A stretch of 23,132 nucleotides of DNA, taken from the NCBI GenBank assembly GCA_964423265.1, contig CAYREF010000030.1, positions 1 to 23,132 of the forward strand. The letters run 5' to 3'. The notes under the pieces are model-generated. The model worked only from the letters and a program-made list of their open reading frames with translations. It searched no databases and was not told where the DNA came from. Position numbers and translations under genes: made by a program. This stretch comes from M55B165 sp964423265. Its GTDB lineage: Bacteria; Actinomycetota; Humimicrobiia; Humimicrobiales; Humimicrobiaceae. Position 1 is the first letter of the stretch. The number at the start of each line of letters is the position of its first letter. This document shows positions 1-7,152 of this stretch, piece after piece.

Positions 1-66
1 TCCTCGTACCAGTTGAAAATAAGTGAGAATATTGGAAATGCTATTATCAGTTACCTAGAAAAATAA
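1..66 (+). CDS. C-terminal tail of an upstream gene, possibly N-acetylmuramoyl-L-alanine amidase (partial)
   Basis: The first 66 bases stay open in frame 1 and end at TAA (64-66), giving 21 residues of a protein that starts outside the window. The residues include YQLKISENIGNAIISYLEK. The spacing YQ-x-KI-x3-I-x3-I-x2-YL resembles the last helix of amidase_3 (CwlD/LytC-type) cell-wall amidases, which typically ends in a pattern like YQ-x-KIAEAI-x2-GI-x2-YL. That resemblance is the only evidence for function. The next gene starts one base after this stop, so the two are probably cotranscribed. A random open tail of this length is possible, but the amphipathic composition and tight junction favour a real C-terminus. 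Confidence 0.45.
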   Translation, partial: SSYQLKISENIGNAIISYLEK

Positions 67-67
67 A

Positions 68-1117
68 ATGTATATTATTTATGATGATTTTTACCTAAAA
101 CATGATACGGGATTGCAGCATCCCGAGAGCCCGGAAAGACTTTCAGCTATTATTGATTCTTTACAAAAATGGGATGGCAAGGAGAAATTGAAATTTACAA
201 GACCCAAGAAAGCAGAGATAGGTCAAATTGAATATGTACACAGGATTGACTATGTAAAGAAGATATATGAATATTCAAAAAGCAATAAAGATTACATGTA
301 CCTGGATCCTGATACCGTGGTATCAAAATATACTTATGAATGTGCGTTGCTTGCTGCTGGCGGGGCGGTAAAAGGGATAGACTTAATATTAAACAAACAG
401 GAAGCTTTAAATACTTTTTTTGCTCTAGTGAGACCCCCGGGCCACCACTCTTTTCCTACCAGCGGAAGCGGGTTTTGTATTTTTAATAATGTTGCTGTAG
501 CTGCCGTACACGCTATTAAAAACTATGATATAAAGAAGGTTGCCATTATTGATTTTGATGTTCACCATGGCAACGGAATCCAGGATATTTTTTATAAATC
601 TCCCAGTGTTTTCTATATTTCTTTCCATCAATATCCTCATTATCCAGGCACCGGCTTCTATGATGAGACAGGAGTGGGGGAAGGGGAAAAATACAACCTC
701 AACTTCCCATTTGCGCCATTGACCGGAGAAGAAGAGTACCTATTGGCAATACATGAAATTGTAATTCCCCTGCTGGAAAAATTTAAGCCTGGCCTTATTC
801 TTGTGAGTGCAGGATATGATTCCCATTCTTTGGACCCCTTATCTTCAATGGCCCTGGAAAGCACCTCTTACCATAAGCTTATGAGGCCTATAAAATATCT
901 GAGTAAAAAGTATTCAGGTGGCAAATTGGGAATACTTTTAGAAGGCGGGTATAATACAAAGGTAATAGGTGAAAGTGTTATCCAAACTATAAGAGGCAGC
1001 CTGGAAAATATGGAGGATTTTGAAAAATTTGAATACTCTCTTAAGAAAGCCAAGAAAATTACAGATAGGAATAAAAAATTGTTTAAATCAATAAAAAATA
1101 TTTTTGGCGTAAACTAA
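68..1117 (+). CDS. HDAC-family zinc deacetylase (AcuC / class II histone-deacetylase-like)
   Basis: A full-length (349 aa) member of the arginase/deacetylase fold that hydrolyses acetyl-amide bonds on small molecules or proteins in the cytoplasm. The whole active site is visible. RPPGHH carries the charge-relay pair H126/H127. DFDVHHGNG gives the zinc ligands D164 and H166, and GYDSH gives the third ligand D251. EGGYN supplies the transition-state tyrosine Y295. The N-terminal HPESPERL motif is also typical. Bacterial relatives include acetoin-utilisation protein AcuC and acetylpolyamine amidohydrolases. The exact substrate cannot be read from sequence, and there is no acs or acetoin gene beside it. 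The ATG lies one base after the previous stop and has no clear Shine-Dalgarno site, suggesting translational coupling. Family assignment is very secure; substrate is not. Confidence 0.93.
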   Translation: MYIIYDDFYLKHDTGLQHPESPERLSAIIDSLQKWDGKEKLKFTRPKKAEIGQIEYVHRIDYVKKIYEYSKSNKDYMYLDPDTVVSKYTYECALLAAGGAVKGIDLILNKQEALNTFFALVRPPGHHSFPTSGSGFCIFNNVAVAAVHAIKNYDIKKVAIIDFDVHHGNGIQDIFYKSPSVFYISFHQYPHYPGTGFYDETGVGEGEKYNLNFPFAPLTGEEEYLLAIHEIVIPLLEKFKPGLILVSAGYDSHSLDPLSSMALESTSYHKLMRPIKYLSKKYSGGKLGILLEGGYNTKVIGESVIQTIRGSLENMEDFEKFEYSLKKAKKITDRNKKLFKSIKNIFGVN

Positions 1118-1118
1118 A

Positions 1119-1553
1119 GTGAAAAGGTATTTAGTAATATTTGTGATGATTGCTCTAATTGCAGTTATAGTTCCAGGTTGTAGAGAATATGACAATAAGC
1201 TAGATATAGGATATTTTTTTAAAACAGGACCGGAAAAAGCAGTATTGGATTTTCTGCAGTCAATGGAAAACAAGGATCCCGGCTATATTTATAGCAATTT
1301 ATTGCAAAATAAGGATAAAAACAAGATAAGTAGGGGAAAATATGTCAGCGAATTTAATGAAATTTTAAAAGATGTAGAGGATATTGAAATAAGTAGGACA
1401 GTCTACCTTGGTTACGAGGGCAATTTAAGCAAGGTTGTAGCTGAATTTAGGGTAACTTACCAGAATGGGGAGCAAAAAGAGTATAAGAAATATATATATC
1501 TGGTAGAAGAAAATAAAAAATGGAAGATAGTTTTTGAAAAAACTTTCATATAA
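1119..1553 (+). CDS. Small lipoprotein with an NTF2/DUF4878-like domain
   Basis: This 144-aa protein starts with GTG, one base after the deacetylase stop. Its N-terminus is a lipoprotein signal: MKR, a run of hydrophobic residues, then VPGC with the lipidated cysteine at C21. The mature part (about residues 35-144) opens with GPEKAVLDFLQSMENKD and ends in a series of beta-strand-like segments finishing WKIVFEKTFI. That layout resembles DUF4878/NTF2-like lipoproteins, where a helix pair packs on a curved sheet. No catalytic residues are recognisable and no function should be assigned beyond a surface-anchored small domain. It sits between a cytoplasmic deacetylase and a larger lipoprotein. The domain call rests on pattern alone. 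Confidence 0.75.
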   Translation: MKRYLVIFVMIALIAVIVPGCREYDNKLDIGYFFKTGPEKAVLDFLQSMENKDPGYIYSNLLQNKDKNKISRGKYVSEFNEILKDVEDIEISRTVYLGYEGNLSKVVAEFRVTYQNGEQKEYKKYIYLVEENKKWKIVFEKTFI

Positions 1554-1561
1554 TATATAAT
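1534..1561 (+). promoter_or_regulatory. Predicted sigma70-type promoter for the large lipoprotein
   Basis: TTGAAA at 1534-1539 (5/6 match to the -35 consensus) is followed after 16 bases by a perfect TATAAT at 1556-1561. It lies in the last codons and just beyond the stop of the preceding lipoprotein. Initiation near 1568 would leave a leader of about 25-30 bases before the ATG at 1593 or 1599. The region is very AT-rich and a second TATAAT occurs at 1572-1577, so chance matches are a concern. Confidence 0.45.
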
Positions 1562-1592
1562 TTTATTCAAATATAATATTAAAATTTAATTA

Positions 1593-3356
1593 ATGATTAT
1601 GGAAAAACTAAAGCCATTATTTTTAATAATTTTTATAGTAATAATAACAGCAAGCTTTAACTTGGGTTGCGCTTATCAGCAGGAATCCAGCCTCTTAAAA
1701 GACAGGCCATCTTCTGATACAGAAAATGCTGGTACAGAAATAAGTATTGATTATGAAAGACTGGCAGAAAAAAAGGTTCCTCCCCCCGTAGTTATATCGC
1801 AGGAGTCAGGCGAAATAATATATTCCAGCGGTCCAGAAGAGCTTATATTTATTGAAGGTTATGCTATGCCTGGCAATAGGATTGATATCTTTGTAAACGG
1901 GGTATTGAAAGTTGAAAGCCTTGGTGTTGACCAAAAAGGGTATTTTAAGACCAGCAGCGGAGTGGGAATAGTTGAAGGTGATAACAGCATTAAGGTAATT
2001 GCAAAGGGTTCCGGGGGAAGGAAAAGCGAGCCTACGGTTTTTAAAGTAGTCTTAAAGACAGCAGAGTCTATAGATTATACTGTTTATACTGATTCTGATA
2101 CGTTAAAAGAAATTTCAGAGATTTATTATACCAAAGTAGACAACCCAACTGTTTATATTAACGGCACTTACCTGCCCTCTTCCAATATTAATCTGGAAGT
2201 AAATGGCAAGGTAGTAAGCCAAATAACTACTGATAGCGATGGAGCATTTTCTTTTGATGAGATAGAACTTGCGAAGGGAGAAAACGAAATAGCAATATGG
2301 GAGGCAGCCCAAGGAGGACAGGCTAGCAGGCCTAAGTTTAAAAATATTCTGGTAACCAAGGATACTTCAAGCCCCAATCCGGTTAATTTAGCTGGGTATC
2401 ATGATAATTCTGCAAACCATCTAAGCTGGGTTCCTGCTATTGATGAAAATTTTTATCTATATAAAATAGTAAGGGTAGAAGATCCTTGCCTAAATCCCGA
2501 ATATCCTACCCATGATATTATTGCTACTATAAATAATTTGGAAGAGACCACCTATATTGATACAGATATTGATGAAGGCAAATCCTACTATTATACATTG
2601 TGGGGCCTGGATAAGGCTGGTAATGCTATATCGAGCAATGTACTTGCTTTGCCCAAGCCAGTATATTCTATAGCCATTGAAAATATACCGCCATTTTCAG
2701 CTAACACTATAGGCAGGAGGGAATGGTATTATCAATATTTTGAAATTACCAATACTGGAAATGTTACCGTGGATCTGCAGCCTATAATGGTCTGGATAAA
2801 GTTGGATCCTGAGCCGGATACCGATGAGGAATTATGGCCTTTCTGGGAAGCGCATATATGGGATGCAGATAGTGGCCAGTATTATTATTCAAATGAATCT
2901 ATAGAAGAGACTTATATTTCAGATTACTGGGCGGTGGATGGAATAACTGAAAAAACAGTTACAACAGAGTACAGCGAGGATGAAACTACCAAGACAGTGA
3001 CAGAAGAAGTAGTCACCAGGAGAACAGAAAAAAGTGAAGGGAAAAGGGTAATGACCACAATAACTGAAACCACCATTACAGAAACAGATCTTTCCACAGG
3101 AGATACAGAAGTTGAAAAAACTACCGATGAAACTACTTCACTGGTAGAGCCTGAGCAAATAGGGTCCCCCATAGAAGATATCGGGCCAGGTGAAAAAATA
3201 AAGATTGCAGTCAAGATACAGAGTATATCAGCAGGCAGTGGAGATGAGATAACATGCCATTTCCATTTTGCGCCAATTGATTGTGCAGGATATTTCTTTA
3301 CAGATGAGGAAGTATCCACTAGAGACATAACTGTTATTAGCAGCGGAAGAAACTGA
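1593..3356 (+). CDS. Large surface lipoprotein: two Ig-like repeats, one fibronectin type III domain, Thr/Glu-rich segment
   Basis: A 587-aa exported protein with lipobox FNLGC and lipidation at C26. Two related beta-sandwich repeats follow. Repeat 1 (about 62-155) contains FIEGYAMPGNRIDIFVNG and ends GDNSIKVIAKGSGG. Repeat 2 (about 172-255) contains YINGTYLPSSNINLEVNG and ends GENEIAIWEA. Both resemble the glucodextranase-B / bacterial Ig-like families. A fibronectin type III domain (about 259-355) has the LSWVPAIDENFYLYKIVR strand and the YYYTLWGLDKAGN strand. The C-terminal half has another beta-rich region (about 360-440), a Thr/Glu/Val-rich low-complexity stretch (about 450-516) and a final beta-rich segment. 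No catalytic motif is visible, so binding or a structural role on the surface is the reasonable inference. A second in-frame ATG at 1599 is an alternative start; neither has a strong Shine-Dalgarno. Confidence 0.8.
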   Translation: MIMEKLKPLFLIIFIVIITASFNLGCAYQQESSLLKDRPSSDTENAGTEISIDYERLAEKKVPPPVVISQESGEIIYSSGPEELIFIEGYAMPGNRIDIFVNGVLKVESLGVDQKGYFKTSSGVGIVEGDNSIKVIAKGSGGRKSEPTVFKVVLKTAESIDYTVYTDSDTLKEISEIYYTKVDNPTVYINGTYLPSSNINLEVNGKVVSQITTDSDGAFSFDEIELAKGENEIAIWEAAQGGQASRPKFKNILVTKDTSSPNPVNLAGYHDNSANHLSWVPAIDENFYLYKIVRVEDPCLNPEYPTHDIIATINNLEETTYIDTDIDEGKSYYYTLWGLDKAGNAISSNVLALPKPVYSIAIENIPPFSANTIGRREWYYQYFEITNTGNVTVDLQPIMVWIKLDPEPDTDEELWPFWEAHIWDADSGQYYYSNESIEETYISDYWAVDGITEKTVTTEYSEDETTKTVTEEVVTRRTEKSEGKRVMTTITETTITETDLSTGDTEVEKTTDETTSLVEPEQIGSPIEDIGPGEKIKIAVKIQSISAGSGDEITCHFHFAPIDCAGYFFTDEEVSTRDITVISSGRN

Positions 3357-3373
3357 CTAGGAGGGTGAAAATA

Positions 3374-3916
3374 GTGAACGAGAAAAAGAAAAAAGAAGAA
3401 GAACCAATGACAAAAAATGATACAGAGAAGGAAATGGAGGTAGAAGAGCTTCAGGAAGAAATAGAATTGCTTAGAAAGGAACTGGCCCAGTACAAGAAGC
3501 TGGAGGATGAATATTTGGATAGAATAAGAAGACTACAGGCAGATTATGACAACCACAGGAAAAGGACTTTGCGGGAGAATATTGAACATATAAAAAGAGC
3601 AAATAAAGATTTAATTGAAAAACTTTTACCGGTAATTGATGACTTTGAAAGAGCCCTTGAAGCTGGCAAGAGCAAGGATGATGATTTCTATAATGGAATT
3701 TTGATGATTTATAACAGCCTGATGGAAGTATTGAAAAAAGAAGGCGTAAAAGTTATAAACCCAAAAGGGGAAGAGTTTGACCCAAATTTATGTGAAGCTG
3801 CTGTTACCGAATCTGTAAAAGGTGAAAAGGAAGGCACTATACTACAGGTACTAAGAAAAGGATATATGTTAAAGGATTTTTTAATCAGGCCTGCAGTGGT
3901 GAAGGTTTGTAAATAA
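3374..3916 (+). CDS. grpE: GrpE, nucleotide exchange factor for DnaK
   Basis: GrpE dimers release ADP from the Hsp70 chaperone DnaK in the cytoplasm. The sequence shows the family plan: a charged N-terminal tail, a long coiled coil (EVEELQEEIELLRKEL), the conserved RLQADYDNHRKR segment, LLPVIDDFERAL, then the beta domain with GVKVINPKGEEFDPN, GTILQVLRKGYML and the ending RPAVVKV. The start is GTG at 3374 (180 aa): AGGAGG at 3359-3364 lies nine bases upstream. A GTG at 3365 is directly against that site and cannot use it. It follows the lipoprotein closely and is followed by lemA. Unusually, hrcA, dnaK and dnaJ are not adjacent, so this may be a displaced or second grpE copy. Family identification is firm. 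Confidence 0.95.
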   Translation: MNEKKKKEEEPMTKNDTEKEMEVEELQEEIELLRKELAQYKKLEDEYLDRIRRLQADYDNHRKRTLRENIEHIKRANKDLIEKLLPVIDDFERALEAGKSKDDDFYNGILMIYNSLMEVLKKEGVKVINPKGEEFDPNLCEAAVTESVKGEKEGTILQVLRKGYMLKDFLIRPAVVKVCK

Positions 3917-3935
3917 TTTAAAAAGAAGGTGTGAT

Positions 3936-4526
3936 TTGAGCAAGAAATTTGTATTTGGCTGTGTTTTTGGCTTAGTGGGATTAATTGTAATTATTGGCCT
4001 GATTTTCATGGGTTATGTAGTGGACTCAAGGAACAATATGGTAGAAAAGGAGATTGAGGTTGAAAATTCATGGGCGCAGGTTCAGAATGTCTATCAACGA
4101 AGGCTAGACCTGGTGCCTAATTTAGTAAATAGTGTGGAAGCATATATGAAGCTGGAGAAAGATATTTTTGAAAAGATTGCCGAAGCAAGGAAAGGAACCC
4201 AAAATGCTGAGAGCCCTGAAGAACTGGAGTCTGCAAATAAGGGCATTACTTCACTAATTAGGGACTTGAAAGTAGTGGTTGAAGATACTCCGGAGCTTAA
4301 GGCTAGCAATACTATTTCGGATTTAATGACACAACTGGAGGGAACTGAGAACAGGATTGCAGTTGAGAGGAAAAGGTTTAATGATACAGTTAGAGACTAT
4401 AATACCTATATTAAATTGTTTCCCAGAAATATTATTGCTTCATGGTTTAACTTTTTTGAAAAAGAGTTTTTTGAAGCTGAAGAGGGGGCAGGAATTGCGC
4501 CGGATGTAAATATAGATCTAGATTGA
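3936..4526 (+). CDS. LemA family membrane protein
   Basis: A 196-aa protein with one N-terminal membrane segment (about residues 7-27) followed by a helical domain. The conserved LemA core is clear: NSWAQVQNVYQRRLDLVPNL, then VNSVEAYMKLEKDIFEKIAEARK, and later the characteristic FNDTVRDYNTYIKLFPRNI with NFF-x-KEFFEAEE. The biochemical role of LemA is poorly defined; the family is widely found beside TPM-domain proteins, exactly as here. The start is TTG at 3936 with AAGG at 3926-3929 six bases upstream; no ATG is available before the membrane segment. The TPM gene begins four bases after this stop. Confidence 0.92.
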   Translation: MSKKFVFGCVFGLVGLIVIIGLIFMGYVVDSRNNMVEKEIEVENSWAQVQNVYQRRLDLVPNLVNSVEAYMKLEKDIFEKIAEARKGTQNAESPEELESANKGITSLIRDLKVVVEDTPELKASNTISDLMTQLEGTENRIAVERKRFNDTVRDYNTYIKLFPRNIIASWFNFFEKEFFEAEEGAGIAPDVNIDLD

Positions 4527-4530
4527 TTAT

Positions 4531-5454
4531 ATGAAAGCATTAAAAATAATTCCCTTTTTTATATTTTTCATATTTACTTTGGTTTTCCCTTTTATATTTA
4601 CTCCGAATATTTATACTGAAGAAATGGTTTTTCCAGAGTATTCTGGTTATGTAAATGATTATGCCGGGGTATTAGATTCAAGCTCCTCTGCAAATTTGGA
4701 GAACCTATTGGCCAAAATTGACACTGAAACTTCAGCGGAAATAGCAGTTGTAATTATAGAAAGCCTTGAGGGAATTACTATAGAAGAGTATACAGTGGGT
4801 CTTTTCAAGGATTGGGGTATCGGCAAAAAAGGCAAGGATAACGGCATATTAATGCTTGCATCTACAGAAGACAGGGCAGTTAGAATAGAGGTAGGGTACG
4901 GACTTGAATCTGTGATTACTGACCTGGAAGCCGGAAATATTTTAGATGATATAATGATCCCCAATCTTAGGGAAGGGAATTTCTACAGTGCTTTTTATGA
5001 AAGCGCCTTGTTTGTCGGAGACGAGATTTATAAAGAATATGGGCTGGAATTTGGGGAAGAAAATATAGCTGCAGTACAGGAACGGACGGGCTCTTCAAGA
5101 CAGCCTTTGTGGTTTTTTTTGTATTGTTTTTTCCCATTCTTTGGCATCTTCGGCTTAGTAATTTTTCTGGTGAATTTATTTAAAAGAAGATGCCCCCAGT
5201 GTAGAAAATTTTTTAAGTTAAATACAAAGCAGGAAATAATAAAAAAAGCCACCTATTCCAAAAAAGGTGAAAAAATAGTTAAGAGAGTATGCGAATATTG
5301 TGGTTTTAAAGATGAAAAGCTAGTGGCTATACCAAAGCTCAACCGGCCCTCTTTCTGGTCTGGTAGCAGCAAGGGAAGCTCTTCTGGGGGAAGTGGCTTT
5401 GGCGGATTTGGGGGAGGATCTTCAGGCGGCGGAGGCGCTAGTGGAAAATGGTAA
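4531..5454 (+). CDS. TPM-domain (DUF477/YgcG-like) membrane protein with zinc-ribbon-like insert and Gly-rich tail
   Basis: A 307-aa protein with a signal peptide (about 1-30) and an extracytoplasmic TPM domain (about 38-165). That domain is recognised by VNDYAGVLDSSS, AEIAVVIIESLEG, GIGKKGKDNGILML, and RIEVGYGLESVITD with ILDDIMIPNLREGNF. A membrane segment follows at about 192-218. After it come CPQC (C221/C224) and CEYC (C254/C257), which look like a split zinc ribbon. The protein ends in a Gly/Ser-rich tail closing GGASGKW, a hallmark of this family (usually GASG[RS]W). TPM proteins have been linked to photosystem repair phosphatase activity in plants, but the bacterial role is unclear. 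The pairing with LemA is a recurrent arrangement and suggests a shared envelope function. No good Shine-Dalgarno precedes the ATG. Confidence 0.9.
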   Translation: MKALKIIPFFIFFIFTLVFPFIFTPNIYTEEMVFPEYSGYVNDYAGVLDSSSSANLENLLAKIDTETSAEIAVVIIESLEGITIEEYTVGLFKDWGIGKKGKDNGILMLASTEDRAVRIEVGYGLESVITDLEAGNILDDIMIPNLREGNFYSAFYESALFVGDEIYKEYGLEFGEENIAAVQERTGSSRQPLWFFLYCFFPFFGIFGLVIFLVNLFKRRCPQCRKFFKLNTKQEIIKKATYSKKGEKIVKRVCEYCGFKDEKLVAIPKLNRPSFWSGSSKGSSSGGSGFGGFGGGSSGGGGASGKW

Positions 5455-5470
5455 ATAGGGAGGATTGGTT

Positions 5471-6247
5471 ATGAAAATAGCAATTTCTGGCAAAGGCGGA
5501 GTTGGAAAAACAACTCTTGCTGCTTGTCTTGCGAAATATTATTCAAAAAATTTTAAAGTGATTGCAGTGGATGCAGATCCTGACTCCAATCTTGCTACAG
5601 CATTGGGAGTTAGCATGGAAAAATCTTCAGAAATTACACCCCTTACTGAGATGTCTGAATTAATTGAAGAAAGGACAGGAGCTAAACCAGGTGGGTACGG
5701 TGCTTTTTTTAAGCTTAATCCAAAGGTAGAGGATATACCTGCAAAATTTGGGATTGATGTAGGTGGCATAAGGCTGCTGGTGGCCGGTACTATAAAGGCT
5801 GGGGGCAGCGGATGCTACTGCCCTGAAAATGTACTGCTAAAAAGATTATTTAACCATCTGGTGTTAAACACAGATGAGATAGTTATTATGGATATGGAAG
5901 CAGGGATAGAGCATCTAGGGCGGGGAACCTGTGAGAATATGGATATGCTTATTATAGTTGTTGAGCCGGGCCTAAGGAGTGTGCAAACAGCTCATTCAGT
6001 AAAAAAAATGTCTAAAGACCTGGGGATTAAGTCTTTATTTATTGTAGTTAATAAAATAAAATCAGTTAAAGAATCAAGGCTGGTAGAAGAGAAACTGAAA
6101 GATTTCAAAATTTTGGGGAAATTGCCTTATAGTGAAAAGGTGAGGGCTTCTGACCTGGAGGATTTTTCCCCATGTGATAGTGATGTAGAATTTAAAAAAT
6201 CTATAGAAGAGATTGCTAAAAATTTAGATAAACATACTAAAGGCTAA
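5471..6247 (+). CDS. cooC: CooC-type carbon monoxide dehydrogenase maturation ATPase
   Basis: A 258-aa SIMIBI-class (MinD/ParA-like) ATPase that in characterised systems helps insert nickel into the C-cluster of CO dehydrogenase. The deviant Walker A GKGGVGKTT spans residues 7-15, followed by VDADPDSNLATALG. The C-x-C motif (C115, C117 in GSGCYCPEN) is the metal-binding pair at the dimer interface that distinguishes CooC from MinD. MDMEAGIEHLGRGT and VNKIKS complete the nucleotide site. ATG at 5471 is preferred because GGGAGG at 5458-5463 sits seven bases upstream; the in-frame TTG at 5465 is too close to it. No cooS/acsB gene lies in the window, so the target enzyme must be encoded elsewhere. 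The next gene, an Nfn subunit, begins seven bases downstream. Confidence 0.9.
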   Translation: MKIAISGKGGVGKTTLAACLAKYYSKNFKVIAVDADPDSNLATALGVSMEKSSEITPLTEMSELIEERTGAKPGGYGAFFKLNPKVEDIPAKFGIDVGGIRLLVAGTIKAGGSGCYCPENVLLKRLFNHLVLNTDEIVIMDMEAGIEHLGRGTCENMDMLIIVVEPGLRSVQTAHSVKKMSKDLGIKSLFIVVNKIKSVKESRLVEEKLKDFKILGKLPYSEKVRASDLEDFSPCDSDVEFKKSIEEIAKNLDKHTKG

Positions 6248-6254
6248 AGGACTG

Positions 6255-7130
6255 GTGATAGGTTTGTATAAAATAGAAAAAAAGGAGAGATTGGCCAAAG
6301 ATATTGACAAGTTTGAGGTTAAAGCTCCATTGATTGCAAAAAAAGCTAAAGCAGGCCAATTTATTGTAATTAGAATTCATGAAGAAGGAGAAAGAATACC
6401 ACTTACTATTGCAGACTTTGACAGGGAAAGGGGCCTAATTACCTTGGTATCAATGAAAGTGGGAAAAACTACAGGCATGCTTTCCAGATTAAAGGCAGGA
6501 GACTCTATTTTGGACATTGTAGGTCCTATGGGAAAACCCAGTGAAATTGAGAACTTTGGAAGAGTAATTTGTGTAGGTGGAGGCGTTGGAATTGCGCCAA
6601 TAATGCCAATTGTCCGGGAGCTAAAGGAAAAAGGCAATTATGTCATTTCTGTTATCGGGGCAAAATCTAAAAATTATTTAATCTTTGAAAAAAAGATAGA
6701 AGAGATAAGTGACGAGTTTTATGTGTGTACAGATGATGGCAGTAAGGGATTTAAAGGTTTTGTTTCAGAATTCTTAGATAATTACCTGGAAAAAAACATA
6801 ACTGGAAAACAAAATAAAAAAACAAATATATCCAGGGTAATAGCTATTGGCCCTTCTCCAATGATGGCTGCTGTTAGCAAAGTAACCAAAGTATATAATA
6901 TTAAGACCATAGTATCTTTAAACACTATTATGGTTGATGCAACCGGAATGTGTGGAGCATGCAGAATTGAGGTTGGGGGAGAAACAAAATTTGTTTGTGT
7001 TGACGGTCCGGAATTTGACGGTCATCAAGTTAATTTTGATTTGCTTTTTACAAGGCAGAACATGTATTGTGAGGAAGAGAAAAAAGCATATGATCTGTAC
7101 AAGGAAAAATGTAAATGTAAAGGAAATTAG
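6255..7130 (+). CDS. nfnA: NfnA: FAD/NAD-binding, [2Fe-2S] subunit of NADH-dependent reduced ferredoxin:NADP+ oxidoreductase
   Basis: A 291-aa ferredoxin-NADP reductase-fold protein of the PyrK/SudB/NfnA group. An FAD domain (RIPLTIADFDRERGLITLV, MLSRLKAGDSI-x4-GPMGKP) is followed by a nucleotide-binding domain (GGGVGIAPIMPIVRELK). The C-terminal cluster has D228, C233, C236 and C248 in DATGMCGAC plus FVCVDGPEFDGH. PyrK has cysteine where D228 sits, and NfnA is known to use an aspartate ligand, which supports NfnA over PyrK. Together with the next gene it would reversibly couple NADH and ferredoxin to NADP(H) by flavin-based electron bifurcation in the cytoplasm. GTG at 6255 follows AAAGGA (6246-6251) by only three bases. 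TTG at 6264, giving MYKIEKKERLAK and preceded by GGTGAT, is a credible alternative start. A sulfide dehydrogenase subunit is the main alternative identity. Confidence 0.87.
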   Translation: MIGLYKIEKKERLAKDIDKFEVKAPLIAKKAKAGQFIVIRIHEEGERIPLTIADFDRERGLITLVSMKVGKTTGMLSRLKAGDSILDIVGPMGKPSEIENFGRVICVGGGVGIAPIMPIVRELKEKGNYVISVIGAKSKNYLIFEKKIEEISDEFYVCTDDGSKGFKGFVSEFLDNYLEKNITGKQNKKTNISRVIAIGPSPMMAAVSKVTKVYNIKTIVSLNTIMVDATGMCGACRIEVGGETKFVCVDGPEFDGHQVNFDLLFTRQNMYCEEEKKAYDLYKEKCKCKGN

Positions 7131-7152
7131 GTAGAAAGGATAAGTTTTCAGA

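Noticed and set aside
2924..3328. 134-residue open frame on the minus strand, rich in Ser and Val
   Set aside because: It is the complement of the Thr/Glu-rich segment of the lipoprotein; composition is explained by that, and it has no ribosome site or recognisable domain.
6934..7134. 66-residue forward frame at the end of nfnA
   Set aside because: Overlaps the conserved iron-sulfur motif in a different frame and shows no family features.
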